DNA of 64,000 nucleotides from Blattamonas nauphoetae (lineage: Eukaryota > Preaxostyla > Oxymonadida): the NCBI GenBank assembly GCA_033064195.1, contig JARBJD010000147.1, positions 1 through 64,000 of the forward strand, read 5' to 3'. The first letter of the stretch is position 1, and each line of letters opens with the position of its first letter. This document shows positions 23,333 to 33,902 of this stretch, in pieces. The position numbers and the translations under genes were made by a program. The notes under the pieces are model-generated. The model did no database searches. It saw only the letters and a program-made list of their open reading frames with translations, and was not told where the DNA came from.

Positions 23333-24397
23333 ATGTGCATTGTGTTGCGCACAATTTCCGACTCGCCCTAAAAGACGCATTTGGCAACGAATCTCATCCA
23401 ATCTCGCATGAACTCGTCAAAAATACAATTTTACTCATCCATTCAATAACAAAGTCTCATCAAAAGCGGCAATCATTTGAGAGAGAATTGATACAACGTG
23501 AGATTCCTGGTCAACTGTTGCCAAATCGATCTCAGAAACACTTCAATATTTGCCAATCATCCTGTATGTTCAAAAGTGTGAGACAGACTCCAAGACGGCA
23601 GCTCTCCGAGCCTTCTTTCGACTTCCGGAAAACCTTCTCCATCTGTCAGCATTGAACCTCATCCTCAACCAAACAAGCCCAACCTCACAAATTCTACAAT
23701 CTAACAGATTAACTATACTCCTTGCAAAGAAAGCAGTCTCCGAGTTGGAAAGGAGGTTGGCATCCATCTCAACGACGGAAATCTCGAACAAACTCAAAAA
23801 TATTGGCAAACAATTCTTTCACTTCATCAAACCTCTAGCTCCAACATTGCTTCAAGTCAGTGGTGGATTGCTCTCCCAAACGAGCAGTAAATTCGGACAA
23901 ACAGCGGGAGGAATACTCAATGGATTTGGAGGAATGATGGACGTTTATCAACAAAACAAACCAATCAATCGAGCACAAAAATCGCAGATGATTGAATATG
24001 AACCACCTCGAAATGGACGATTCTCAGATGATGATGTGCTACTCTAGTCAAATTCCAAAATTCAATTCAAAGGATAATAATTCACAAGTATTCGATTATT
24101 TTTATTTTTATTTAAATGGCACCAGGTTGGTTATCAAAATTAGCAGGAGTCGGCAAAAATATGCTTCGGGTTGGAGCTCCATTTCTGAATCTCATTCTTT
24201 TCGTTGGACCACTGATCTCGAAGGTAGCACAAACAGGAGTTGAGATGATCCCAGATGTGAAATCGGATCAGCAAATCCATGCAGAAAAGATGGCACAATA
24301 CAAGCAAGCAATCAATGAAGGAAACACAGCAGTTGCGAACAAACTCAGAGGAGAAATATTGAGACTGGAAGAAAAGCTGAGGCCGAAACCAAAGAAG
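23333..24397 (+). repeat. Foldback left arm (1,065 bp)
   Basis: Near-identical inverted copy of 26,835-27,900. It contains a hAT transposase fragment (23,333-about 23,786) fused to a Polinton fragment (about 23,786-24,397). It begins right after the short flank beyond element A and ends abruptly in unrelated spacer, so this is the duplicated arm; the right arm continues into hAT and Polinton sequence on its two sides. Confidence 0.92.
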
Positions 24398-25288
24398 TTT
24401 TGAGAGTAAAAATGAGAATCAACGAATGTCGATGTCACAAAAATGCAAAGCGTCAAAAAACATCGCATGTCCATCAAAAGATCCGAACAAAAATTTAGTG
24501 AAGTGGAAGTTACAAAATTAATATGAATTGAAACCGAGAAAAAAAGAAATAGTTGAACAATGGAAGGGAATGAACATTTAGAAAAATGAAATCAAGTTCA
24601 AATACACATATTGGGAGTGTTTGGACGGGTTGAAAAACTCGTGAGTGGCTTTTCTGGACAATTGATCATATTGCTCAAATTGATTGTGATATCTGCGTAA
24701 AATGATGAGAAGAAGGGAATTTAAGAGGAAACCTTGATGATCGTGACGTGAGGATAGAGAAGCAGGAAAAGCGTTCTTGTGGCTGTTGCAAGCCTGGAGT
24801 GTATTCACTCCGAAAAAACAACTTGTGAAATGGCATCTAGAAGTCGAGAGGATGAGAGAATACGATGAGAAAAGAGGAAAAAATTGACATACCGATCAAA
24901 ATGTTGCTGTGTAATGGATGAGTTCGTTTCATCTGGAAATATGAATTTACAAGTGACGAAAATGCAAACCACCGAGTGATTTCGTGTTTTAATGAAGGAT
25001 CTAGCTCTGATTGAGAAGAAGATGAAAAATGAGAGCAAAAAGATGATGGAAAATCAATGCAAGAAAATCTCGACAATATATGTTTGTCTCTCTCAAAAAA
25101 GAAGATATACCGTCTTTCAGGTTATGAATCATCTATTCATGCATTCGAAAAAAAGAGAAAAGTCTGATGTAAAAAGAGGTCATGATGGGAAAAATAGTAT
25201 TATGGGTGAGGGTATCGTGGCGATCATCCATCATTTTGAAACAAATCTCAACATTTTGCAACAGTTGGAGATCTTTTTGAAACAGACT
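24398..25288. other. Foldback spacer, no gene recognised
   Basis: AT-rich and purine-rich on the plus strand (many GAAAA/GATGAAAA runs). Small open frames look random. It lies between the left arm and the Polinton capsid fragment. Confidence 0.45.
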
Positions 25289-26785
25289 CTATATTCCATC
25301 ACCAGTGAGTTTATCTGCTACAAGAGAATCCGTCAGTGATCGCTCCAAGTCATCAGGAACAGCTAGATACGAATCAAGATTGAGAGTCGATAATGCAAAC
25401 TGATAGAAGCGAGCTCCAATAGTTGTTGTGGGTTGTTCTGGATAATTCTTGTTGAGTAGATTCACTTGGATATTCTTCTGCATTGGATTGTGGAAACAAG
25501 TGACTTCATTATCGTAGTGACGGAAGAGGAGCATGATATCCTTCTTATTCACAAGTACCATTTGCTGAGTGCAATCAATTCCAGATGATGTTGGTGTCTT
25601 CTGAAATGGATAGAATGAAATCTTTTCTGCTGGAATTGTTCCAGGACGATTCTGATACATCTGCTTCAGATTCTCTTTCGCGATTTCTTTCAAATTGTTT
25701 TCAGAGCTCAAGCAATACACATCATCAATTTGATACTCGGTGATGTTCAGAGAAATATTCTGATCCACAGATTCTGGTTCTGTTGTAACTGTACCAGCTG
25801 GTGAATACACACTGTCTTGAGTGACTGTTGGTTGCAGAAATGATTGCCCAATTTGAACAAAGTTCTTTGTGCACGAAGTTACGAGATTGTTTCAGAAAAA
25901 AGGACGATGTTGAATGCAATTGAGAATTGACTCGTTAATCGTCGGTGCCGCAGCAGTCCCAGAAACGATGGATGATAGTGTATTTTTCAAAGTGAGTTCG
26001 GGATTCACTGAACAACAAACGAACGCATCCTCATTCATGTGCACACTCAATTTCAGATCACCAAATAGACATCTTGGATAGTCAGTCATGCCTGAGAAAA
26101 TGAGAAGATCTTCAAGAATGATTGACACACGAATTGGTACGTCAATACTGTCTTTGAATACACCAGTTCCAAATGTTGTTGTGAAATCAGAAAGTGGAAT
26201 ATAAACAGTAGCGACAGATTCATCGTGTGTCCAAGCATTTTGCCAAGGTGTGTGACAATGTTTTCGATTCTCCAATTGACTCTTCGGTTTGATCATATTG
26301 TAGATCTGTGATTCCATTGAGACACGATTGTTTGTTGTGCTGATGATTCTCTGATTGTTGTGAAGAACAGCAAGGTCACGAAAGATTGATGCCGAATGTT
26401 TGAGTCCAACAAAGATGAATATTCTCTCATTCATGAACGATCCAATTTTACCAGAAGTTGTCTTCCAATTATTGCGTTTCAAGGTTGTTGCCATGGTGAA
26501 TGTGATGAATGAATCATCAATTTGACAAATATCTTGATTGCCAGTCAGTGGAATGATTATTTCATGTCCTTTGTAGAAGCGTGAATTCTCTGATGGTTTC
26601 AATTCCTGAATAGAAGTACTGTGTGCTCCATCATTCAGAAGGTAATTAATGTGGTGTTCGGACAATAGTTGCTGTGGTATTTGACCAATATCATCTCTCG
26701 TGTATTTGATTGATCCTGTGGTGTTTCCAGTCAATGATGATGCTCCAGTTCTTTTGTTTGTCAGATGTGTAATATGCGAGTTCAT
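25289..26785 (-). pseudogene. Polinton major capsid protein, fragment-1 copy
   Basis: Relative of the capsid gene at 48,305-50,173, sharing the opening MNSHITHLTNKR and the block YKGHEIIIPLTGNQDICQID. In Polintons this family forms double jelly-roll capsomers. The upstream TATTTTTGATAAAATG start context is the same as in the larger copy. The copy is broken and 3'-truncated. Confidence 0.85.
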
Positions 26786-26813
26786 TTTATCAAAAATAAA
26801 AAAACAATATTGC

Positions 26814-27116
26814 TTATTTCTTTTTCAGTTTCTTCTTCTTTGGTTTCGGCCTCAGCTTTTCTTCCAGTCTCAATATTTCTCCTCTGAGTTTGTTCGCAAC
26901 TGCTGTGTTTCCTTCATTGATTGCTTGCTTGTATTGTGCCATCTTTTCTGCATGGATTTGCTGATCCGATTTCACATCTGGGATCATCTCAACTCCTGTT
27001 TGTGCTACCTTCGAGATCAGTGGTCCAACGAAAAGAATGAGATTCAGAAATGGAGCTCCAACCCGAAGCATATTTTTGCCGACTCCTGCTAATTTTGATA
27101 ACCAACCTGGTGCCAT
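26814..27116 (-). CDS. Small Polinton protein MAPGW (fragment-1 copy)
   Basis: 100-codon frame starting MAPGWLSKLAGVGKNMLRVG, with a hydrophobic central segment (NLILFVGPLISKVAQTGVE) and a K/E-rich C-terminal helix ending in a poly-lysine tail. It is close to the copy at 50,211-50,510. The layout (N-terminal amphipathic or hydrophobic part plus basic tail) would suit a minor virion protein that touches membrane or DNA, but this is inference. Confidence 0.7.
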   Translation of the reverse strand: MAPGWLSKLAGVGKNMLRVGAPFLNLILFVGPLISKVAQTGVEMIPDVKSDQQIHAEKMAQYKQAINEGNTAVANKLRGEILRLEEKLRPKPKKKKLKKK

Positions 27117-27900
27117 TTAAATAAAAATAAAAATAATCGAATACTTGTGAATTATTATCCTTTGAATTGAATTTTGGAATTTGACTAGAGTAGCACATCA
27201 TCATCTGAGAATCGTCCATTTCGAGGTGGTTCATATTCAATCATCTGCGATTTTTGTGCTCGATTGATTGGTTTGTTTTGTTGATAAACGTCCATCATTC
27301 CTCCAAATCCATTGAGTATTCCTCCCGCTGTTTGTCCGAATTTACTGCTCGTTTGGGAGAGCAATCCACCACTGACTTGGAAGCAATGTTGGAGCTAGAG
27401 GTTTGATGAAGTGAAAGAATTGTTTGCCAATATTTTTGAGTTTGTTCGAGATTTCCGTCGTTGAGATGGATGCCAACCTCCTTTCCAACTCGGAGACTGC
27501 TTTCTTTGCAAGGAGTATAGTTAATCTGTTAGATTGTAGAATTTGTGAGGTTGGGCTTGTTTGGTTGAGGATGAGGTTCAATGCTGACAGATGGAGAAGG
27601 TTTTCCGGAAGTCGAAAGAAGGCTCGGAGAGCTGCCGTCTTGGAGTCTGTCTCACACTTTTGAACATACAGGATGATTGGCAAATATTGAAGTGTTTCTG
27701 AGATCGATTTGGCAACAGTTGACCAGGAATCTCACGTTGTATCAATTCTCTCTCAAATGATTGCCGCTTTTGATGAGACTTTGTTATTGAATGGATGAGT
27801 AAAATTGTATTTTTGACGAGTTCATGCGAGATTGGATGAGATTCGTTGCCAAATGCGTCTTTTAGGGCGAGTCGGAAATTGTGCGCAACACAATGCACAT
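26835..27900 (-). repeat. Foldback right arm (1,066 bp)
   Basis: Near-identical inverted partner of 23,333-24,397. The two arms differ by only about one position over a kilobase, so the duplication is recent. Sequence continues naturally on both sides of this arm (hAT upstream, capsid downstream), which marks it as the source copy. Confidence 0.92.
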
Positions 27901-28135
27901 GAAGAACTGATGGCAACTTTTTTAGAAGGCATGCAATGAAGTTCTTCTGATGGCCGACCATTGATGGATCACCATCGGTGGCGACGCTGACAATTTGTTC
28001 GCGCCGGATTCCGGTGTCTTCAATCACTCTAAGAAATGCAGCATACAATTGGGCGCCGGAAGCACCATCTTTCAGCTCACTTAGTCCAACGAACATCGAA
28101 ATGATGTCTTTCCCGTTTAGAACTCGAATTATTAA
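27446..28135 (-). pseudogene. hAT transposase central fragment
   Basis: Minus-strand coding sequence containing MFVGLSELKDGASGAQLYAA, IVSVATDGDPSMVGH and LHVHCVAHNFRLALKDAF. These are the second catalytic aspartate region (TDG.PSM.G) and the HC..H..L motif of hAT-type transposases with an RNase-H-like fold (the DUF4371-like group). The downstream part changes frame near 27,680, where a second frame continues with ILYVQKCETDSKTAALRAFF. It is cut short where it joins the Polinton fragment near 27,446, and the C-terminal dimerisation domain is missing here. A C-terminal hAT fragment lies far away at 2,085-3,098 and may be from the same family. No TIRs or target duplication were found. Confidence 0.75.
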
Positions 28136-28383
28136 TGGATGAAAAACGGCTGAATCGCATCAACCCATGCAAGAGATCCGAATCGGGGAGTGATCCATTC
28201 AATGAGATATAGAACTGACTCATCGAACAAAGTCTCACGAAATAAACAACTACTCAGTATTGTTCTCACAACACGAATTGATTTTATGAGAATTTTTGGG
28301 AAATGCTATAGCTGTTGAAATATCAAGAGAAATTGTATGTTTGGATGGTCGTGAGATCAAAAAATGAGATCCATGAGATTCAA

Positions 28384-28800
28384 GTCAAACCCCTGCATAT
28401 ATCCGTTTTAAACCAAATAAAAAGCATTTGTATCGTGAAGATATCGAAAAAGATTCACAAAAAATAAGGTTTTTCCCAAACAATTTTTTGTCGAGGACAA
28501 TAAAGTTTTTTTCGCAACTTTCCAAATACCCAACATTTTTTTGTTCAATTTTTTTGTCAAAACATTCTTTTCTCGAAAAAAACGTTTCTGTGGCAAATTT
28601 CATCAAAATGGGTCCACAGGTTGTGGAGATATGATTTGGACACACTACCAAAAGGGCCTAAAACGAGGTTTTTTGAGGTTTTCTCCGATTCACCAAGATA
28701 GAAAATTTGTAAATTTTATATTTTTCTTAGTTTGACCAAAATGGTTTGTTTCAACCCCAGGTTCCGGGTTACTGACAGAACCGGGTTAATGACACATCTA
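28384..28800. mobile_element. MITE related to the 41.9-kb element
   Basis: Shares with 42,060-42,480 a run of similar blocks: ATCCGTTTTAAACC, the AAGATATCGA region, CCCAAATACCCA, GAGGTTTTCTCC and TTTTTCTTAGTTTGACCA. Its right end, reverse-complemented, reads TGTGTCATTAACCCGG then TCAGTAACCCGGAAC, the same pair of AACCCG words seen at the other MITEs. The left end is less clear and may be truncated. Noncoding. Confidence 0.6.
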
Positions 28801-29114
28801 TTATCAATCATTTATGAATTGTATTTTTGTCGATTCATTTTTGATTTGTTGTTTTTTCTGGGAGTAAAAAATTCTCCACTGAACGAACCTTATCAACTTT
28901 TTTCGTCATTGATTTGACTTTCCTCTAATTCAATCATCACTTCACATCACAAAATTCGTCTCATTATGCATAATTCTGACTTTTCGTTCGCCAAAATGAA
29001 GAATGGGAGGAAGATCTACTACAATGGGAAGAACAACGCCAACTCTCGATTCTGAAGTTTGCCACCATTTCTTTTCCTGAAATTGTTTTCACGGCTCATA
29101 AAAAACTCTCCTTT
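28801..29114. other. AT-rich spacer
   Basis: Nothing convincing seen apart from a short plus-strand frame near 28,966 that may belong to the following remnant. Confidence 0.35.
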
Positions 29115-29640
29115 GTGCTGGGAATCAGTCCTCAACCATTCCTGATCGTGAGGCCAAACACAGCTCTTCAGATGCTGTGCGAGCTGTTGGGATGTGGAGG
29201 ACCAAGGCGTACTCTGCCGCAACTGTGTAAGAACATTCGGTATCTTCTCTGCCGAGTGTTCTTTGCGCTTCTAAATGTCATTCCACCTTCCCTCTTTCGT
29301 ATCCAAGCTCGAACTCTCCAACAGATAAGTATCCTCATCGACAAAGGGCTGGACGAATTTCATTACGACGACGCAGGAGCACTATCAGGAATTTCTTAGC
29401 ATGGAGGAAACGAATGATGTTGAACATATCCGCGTGGAAACCTCACAATCAGCTCACGATACAATCGAAGCGATGATTGTGTCGATGAACACTGTTTCGA
29501 CCGAAAGCAAAGCGATACGCAGGATGGTTAGTTTGTTCAATTTCGTTCAAAGATTTCCAATCATTCGATTTTGTGTCTCTCAAAATTTGATGAAAAGTCG
29601 ACTTCTTTCCAGAGATATTGGGTGAAATGAAGAGTCTAAC
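29115..29640 (+). CDS. Unrecognised small plus-strand gene or exon pair
   Basis: A 94-codon frame (29,115-29,399) reads FLIVRPNTALQMLCELLGC, LPQLCKNIRYLLCRVFFALL and a mixed C-terminus that look like real helical protein. A second frame (29,401-29,625) starts MEETNDVEHIRVETSQSAH and includes an ATG|GTTAGTTTG junction near 29,526 that could be a splice donor. The two may be parts of one intron-bearing host gene. No family was recognised. Confidence 0.3.
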
Positions 29641-30317
29641 AAAAGTTATGTTTGAAATCTTTTTCACGACAACTATCATGAACAGTATTCTATCAAATAA
29701 ACGGTGAAACGTTATCACCTCTCGATCAAAAGATCAAGTTGGAAATTTCGTAGAACCAGAACACCAAAAAAAGTAGTGAATCAAAATGAGAAAGAAAAGA
29801 GTACACATTCATTTAGAGAGTCAAGAAGCCTATGTGATATGAATTTTATTCCGAGAAAATGACACAAACCAAAAACGTCACGTGAACGCGAAAGCTTAGT
29901 TCAATGTAGTGGATTTCGAGAAAACTCATGAAAAAATGCACACTTTCTGAAACAAATATTTGGTACGAGATATGGAATTTGCCTGAAAGAAAAGTAAGTA
30001 CATACCGAGAAAAGTGATGCGTGGGACATACGTTTTTAACTTTTTGAAAAAGATGATCTGATGAAAATCAAAGAGAATACTGAAGGAAAATTTCATACAT
30101 CTTTCCGATTCAATTTTTGCGGGCGGGTTAGTACTCTCAGTAATTTTGGACAAATCGATCTTCAGCCTTGATGGTTAGATCATCCCTTCTCGTTCCTGAC
30201 CACTCAATACCGTTTCATTTTGGTGTGTTACGCTTTGCTCTTTTCTCATTTATTCTCTTTTCTTTTTCATCTCTTCATTCTCGTCTTTGATCCTTCACTT
30301 TTTTCTTCTCCTCTCAT
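29641..30317. other. Spacer without recognised genes
   Basis: AT-rich; short open frames only. Nothing supported. Confidence 0.35.
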
Positions 30318-30459
30318 TCAGGTACATCACTTTATCTTATCTTCAGAAATTTCTGTTACATCTCATTCATGACAGGTTTGCTCTGTTTTTACTTTCATTC
30401 TTTCCCAAAACTTACTCATGTACCTGATCGGATCGAACCAAACTCGACCTCAAAAATTA

Positions 30460-30627
30460 GGTACACCGTTGTGTTTTATCTCTTAAAAGTACGTCTCACA
30501 CGAGACAACAAACAGGTATTCTCTTCCTTTTTATTCATCTCTTTTTCAAACATATTCATTTCACCTTTTTCACTTCACCACTCTTCGATTTATGCTCTTC
30601 ATTTTTTCTAAAACACAACGGTGTACC
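30460..30627. repeat. 168-bp inverted-repeat unit (GGTACACCG family)
   Basis: Perfect 18-bp inverted repeat: GGTACACCGTTGTGTTTT at 30,460-30,477 and AAAACACAACGGTGTACC at 30,610-30,627. The interior is T-rich and noncoding. The outer words GGTAC...GTACC and the ACTTCAC/GTGAAGT motif link it to the tandem units just downstream. Confidence 0.75.
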
Positions 30628-30787
30628 AAAAAACGCGATCTGAAGTGATCATCCAGATCAGATACACCACTTCCCCTTATCGTTTCATTTCACCATTTCT
30701 TGAAAACAAGTGTGATGTTTTATCAATGTGAAGTGGAACATTGAACTAAAAATGTTTGATCGTCAAGATTACAATGAACTCTCAGAT

Positions 30788-31300
30788 CTGGTACATGATT
30801 GTGTTTTATCACTTCAAACATTGTTTCACTTCACAATTTTGAACTCATTATTGATATTTTTGTTCTCATCTTTCATACAACAAAGTGGTGTACCAACAAG
30901 ACTCAATCTGAAATGTTCGCGTAGATCTGGTACGTCACTTCACCTTATCGTTTCATTTTCCCTTCACTCACTCTTAATTTCTCTTATTTTCAGAAATTTG
31001 GACGAACCCGTTCATAAGGTGAAGTGGTGTACCAACGAAACACGAAAAAAAGATTGGAGAGATCTGGTACGTCACTTCACTTTATCGTTGCTAACATTGT
31101 TTCACTTCACATTTTTACTCTAATTAGGAACATTTTTGAAGAACCCGTTCATAAAGTGAAGTGGTGTTACAACAAAGCACGTAGAATCAAGATCGCTCCG
31201 ATCTGGTACGTCATTTCACTTTATCGTTTAGTTTTCACTTCACTCACTTGTTTTTCCTCTTTTTTGTGAAATTTGTATGAACACGTTCGTAAATCTCAAT
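30788..31300. repeat. Tandem ~138-bp self-complementary units
   Basis: Four degenerate tandem copies beginning ATCTGGTAC at about 30,786, 30,926, 31,064 and 31,201. The repeated start word is CTGGTACGTCACTTCAC followed by a TTATCGTT block, and each unit ends with a complementary word such as AAGTGAAGTGGTGTACC. Each unit can therefore fold on itself with arms of about 20 bp. Noncoding. Confidence 0.75.
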
Positions 31301-32819
31301 ACTTTCCCACAATTGTTGCTTCTTTCACATTCTTTCGTTCCAATTAAGCAAAACAGTTTATGAAAAATGAGTTGTTGTGATGTGCTCATGAGGTGTACAC
31401 GGTCGAAAGAATGCTCGTGAGATGACGAAAGTGAAGAGGAATGACGAAGAGATCGAACGTGAAATGGTGAAAGAAAGATGAGAGAAGAAAGGGGCTGAAG
31501 GTGATTTTGAAGTGACAAACACGGTGAATACGTGAGATGTTGAAACACGAAAAAGTGATATTATGGAACAACTATCCGACAAAAGTGTCTCAAATTTTGA
31601 GCACAGCTTTGTCAGACAGTGAGAACGAAGGATTTGTGGGAGAAAATGCGATCAAAAATTCATATAGTGAAAATGTTGGCGGAAGTGATGCGCCAAATGT
31701 GCGATGTAAAAAACCGACCCTACAGAGAGAACTAATGTCACTAGTACACACGAAATCTCAAAAAAGCGTCGCTTGAGTGGAATTGTGAAGTGGTTGATGT
31801 GAAAATCGTTAAAAATGAAAATTGACTAACAATTGTGAAAACGATCGAGGTGTGAAATGTCCAAATAATTGTGAAAAGAGCGAAAACACTATGATCCGTT
31901 TCACTTTTTTTTCTCTAATTATGTAACATCGAATCAATATGACAGAAAAGCAGTTATTTTCGATGATGAGGTTCGATCGTTGCGAGGAACCATGTTTTTG
32001 TCAAGACCGTTTTGACACACCCTTTGTTTCAAATAGAGATAAGTAAGGAGAAACAGGTGAAATGAGATAAAAGAATCTTGTTCTGTGAGAGAGATGTCAC
32101 AAAAGAAGAATAGCCGTGAACAAACAGCAAAACACTCGTTCATGTCGAGAGCGTGAAATATGAATCCAAATTGCAGAAAACGTTGAGAGGGTGGAACAAA
32201 CGTAAAGTAATAGTTACATTTCGAAAAAGTCAGGAACAATATTTCACAGAAAGACAACAATTCACAGAGCTCATTCTGGAAAGCGATTTCCAATATACTG
32301 TAAGTAAGATTGAGAAAGAGTAAATCACTGACCAACTTTGGCACTCTTGTTGGATCTGTTCGGTGAATCTTGAATTCAAGTTTAGATCATGGCCGAGAGA
32401 TCACTACGTTGAAAGAGATGGTTGCATTGTGGGATGATAAGTATCTTAAGGAAAGTAAAAATGAAACAAAAGTCAGGCAGACACTTGGATTCTTGGAGTT
32501 TTGTCTCAGGAGAGGAGTGATATCGTAAATTGAAACTGTGAGGTCCAAATGAACATGAGAAGGTCATCGATCGAGATGAGGTTGAGCACAAACGAGATTT
32601 TTTGTCTTCCTATCCTGGCATATGATCACAAAAAGCTGTTGAAGAAATGAGAAGAGATGTGGTTGGGTAGGAAGAGCAGTTAAACCACTGGATTCTTTCA
32701 CAATTATTTGGACCAATGGTTCGAACCAAAAGTTGCCAAAAGGCGTTCAAAATCAATTTAGTGGTAAAAAACACCATAAGAGGATGATTCCCAGGCATTA
32801 GGTGAGCTGGGCACAATGG
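31301..32819. other. Spacer with minor open frames
   Basis: A 79-codon plus-strand frame (31,537-31,776) and minus-strand frames near 31,240-31,580 and 31,934-32,344 have no recognisable motif. Nothing is supported as a gene. Confidence 0.35.
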
Positions 32820-32853
32820 CGACAAGCTGAGCACATCGGTGCTCAGCTTGTCG
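32820..32853. repeat. Perfect 15-bp hairpin in a GC-rich patch
   Basis: CGACAAGCTGAGCAC, a 4-base loop ATCG, then GTGCTCAGCTTGTCG. The word GCTGAGCAC recurs at about 32,871, and GAGCTGGGCACAA precedes it, inside an otherwise AT-rich region. It could be a structured RNA element, a cruciform or a transposon end; a role is not known. Confidence 0.8.
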
Positions 32854-33341
32854 TCCGGGGGGCTGAGCACCGGCGCCGAAATAAGCGCCACGATTTAGAC
32901 TAATTTCAGCGGTTGTTCCAGAAAAAGGGGTTCAATTCCCCTTTTGAAGATTTTTTTTGTTTTTTTCCACTTCTTGTGAAATGGTTCATTTCATCGTTAA
33001 ATACTGGTTGTTGAAATGAAAAGTCACTGAGGAGAGGTGTGGATGATTTTGGCTGGATCTGCCCCACGAAAAAAAAAGTGTGTCACTGAGATTAATAATC
33101 ATCACATAAAACACCATGAATATTCGTCATCTCGTTCATTTTCGACATAATTGACTCCTTTTTTAATTCTTTATCATTCAATTCGGGCTACATGGGTTCA
33201 AAATGTGACTTGAAAAAATGTGCGATCTATTTTCGCAAGAAATGAGATTTTACCGTTTTGCTCGAAAATACACCGGAAATGTGGACACAATGCCTAACCC
33301 CTGATGATTCCTGAGCGAAAGATGATGGAAGACAGGGTCCA
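32854..33341. other. Spacer without recognised genes
   Basis: AT-rich, with a GC-rich edge next to the hairpin. Nothing further supported. Confidence 0.35.
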
Positions 33342-33605
33342 TACCTTATCTCGGAAAAATCGACTCGTAAGAAAATGTTGAGGGGTCAGATCAAACTTTT
33401 TTTCCAAAAAGTGTTTTTTATCGAGAATTTCACCTTTCAAAATCGATTTAGTAATTTTAGAAGGTGTTTGAGGTGAATTTGAGACATATAGCAGCAGTTT
33501 TAAGCAAGTTCTGAAAATCGACTTTTTGGTCCATTTTTCGACCACAGTTCGGTACGTAGCTCCACGCACTCTCAACCGATTTTCATCAAAAGTGTTTTGA
33601 TCGAT
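33342..33605 (-). repeat. Dispersed repeat, copy 1
   Basis: Reverse complement matches 41,650-41,893. Shared blocks include CGGTTGAGA.TGCGTGGAGCT, TACCGAACT.TGGTC, TTTTGAAAGGTGA and AAAAAAAGTTTGATC. It is noncoding and in opposite orientation to the second copy. Confidence 0.65.
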
Positions 33606-33793
33606 GACTCAGATCGTCTTCGACATTTTAGAATTTTTGGTAGATTTTTTCGAAGTGGTTCTCAAGTTGAATTCACTTTGTTCGAGTTCAAAAGTGAAAA
33701 AACATCGAAAAAAGTGACAACATTTTTGGAATATATCAAAAATTTGCTTCAAAATTGACGGTTAAAAGGAGGGCAAAATATTTGACATTTTTT

Positions 33794-33838
33794 GGAATTT
33801 AGGCCAAATATTGACATCATTGAAATGGCCTAAATTCC
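33794..33838. repeat. 12-bp perfect inverted repeat
   Basis: GGAATTTAGGCC at 33,794-33,805 and GGCCTAAATTCC at 33,827-33,838 with a 21-base loop, about 65 bp before the Tc1 element. Confidence 0.7.
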
Positions 33839-33902
33839 TTTTAATACAAGATTCAGAAAATGTCAATCGGTCCTGACTTTTCGTTTTTGATGTCAACGAC
33901 TA

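Larger units (their letters stand above)
25289..27446 (-). mobile_element. Polinton/Maverick fragment 1 (fossil)
   Basis: Minus-strand fragment of a Polinton holding three parts in the same order as in the larger copy: a major capsid protein (25,289-26,785), a small protein starting MAPGWLSKLAG (26,814-27,116) and part of a second small protein (about 27,170-27,446). The capsid sequence is roughly 85-90% identical by eye to that of the larger copy, so the two come from one young family. It is broken, with a few breaks, and lacks all replication and integration genes. Its upstream edge joins a hAT transposase fragment and its downstream edge stops in spacer. Part of it (26,835-27,446) is repeated in inverted orientation at 23,786-24,397. 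Confidence 0.85.
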
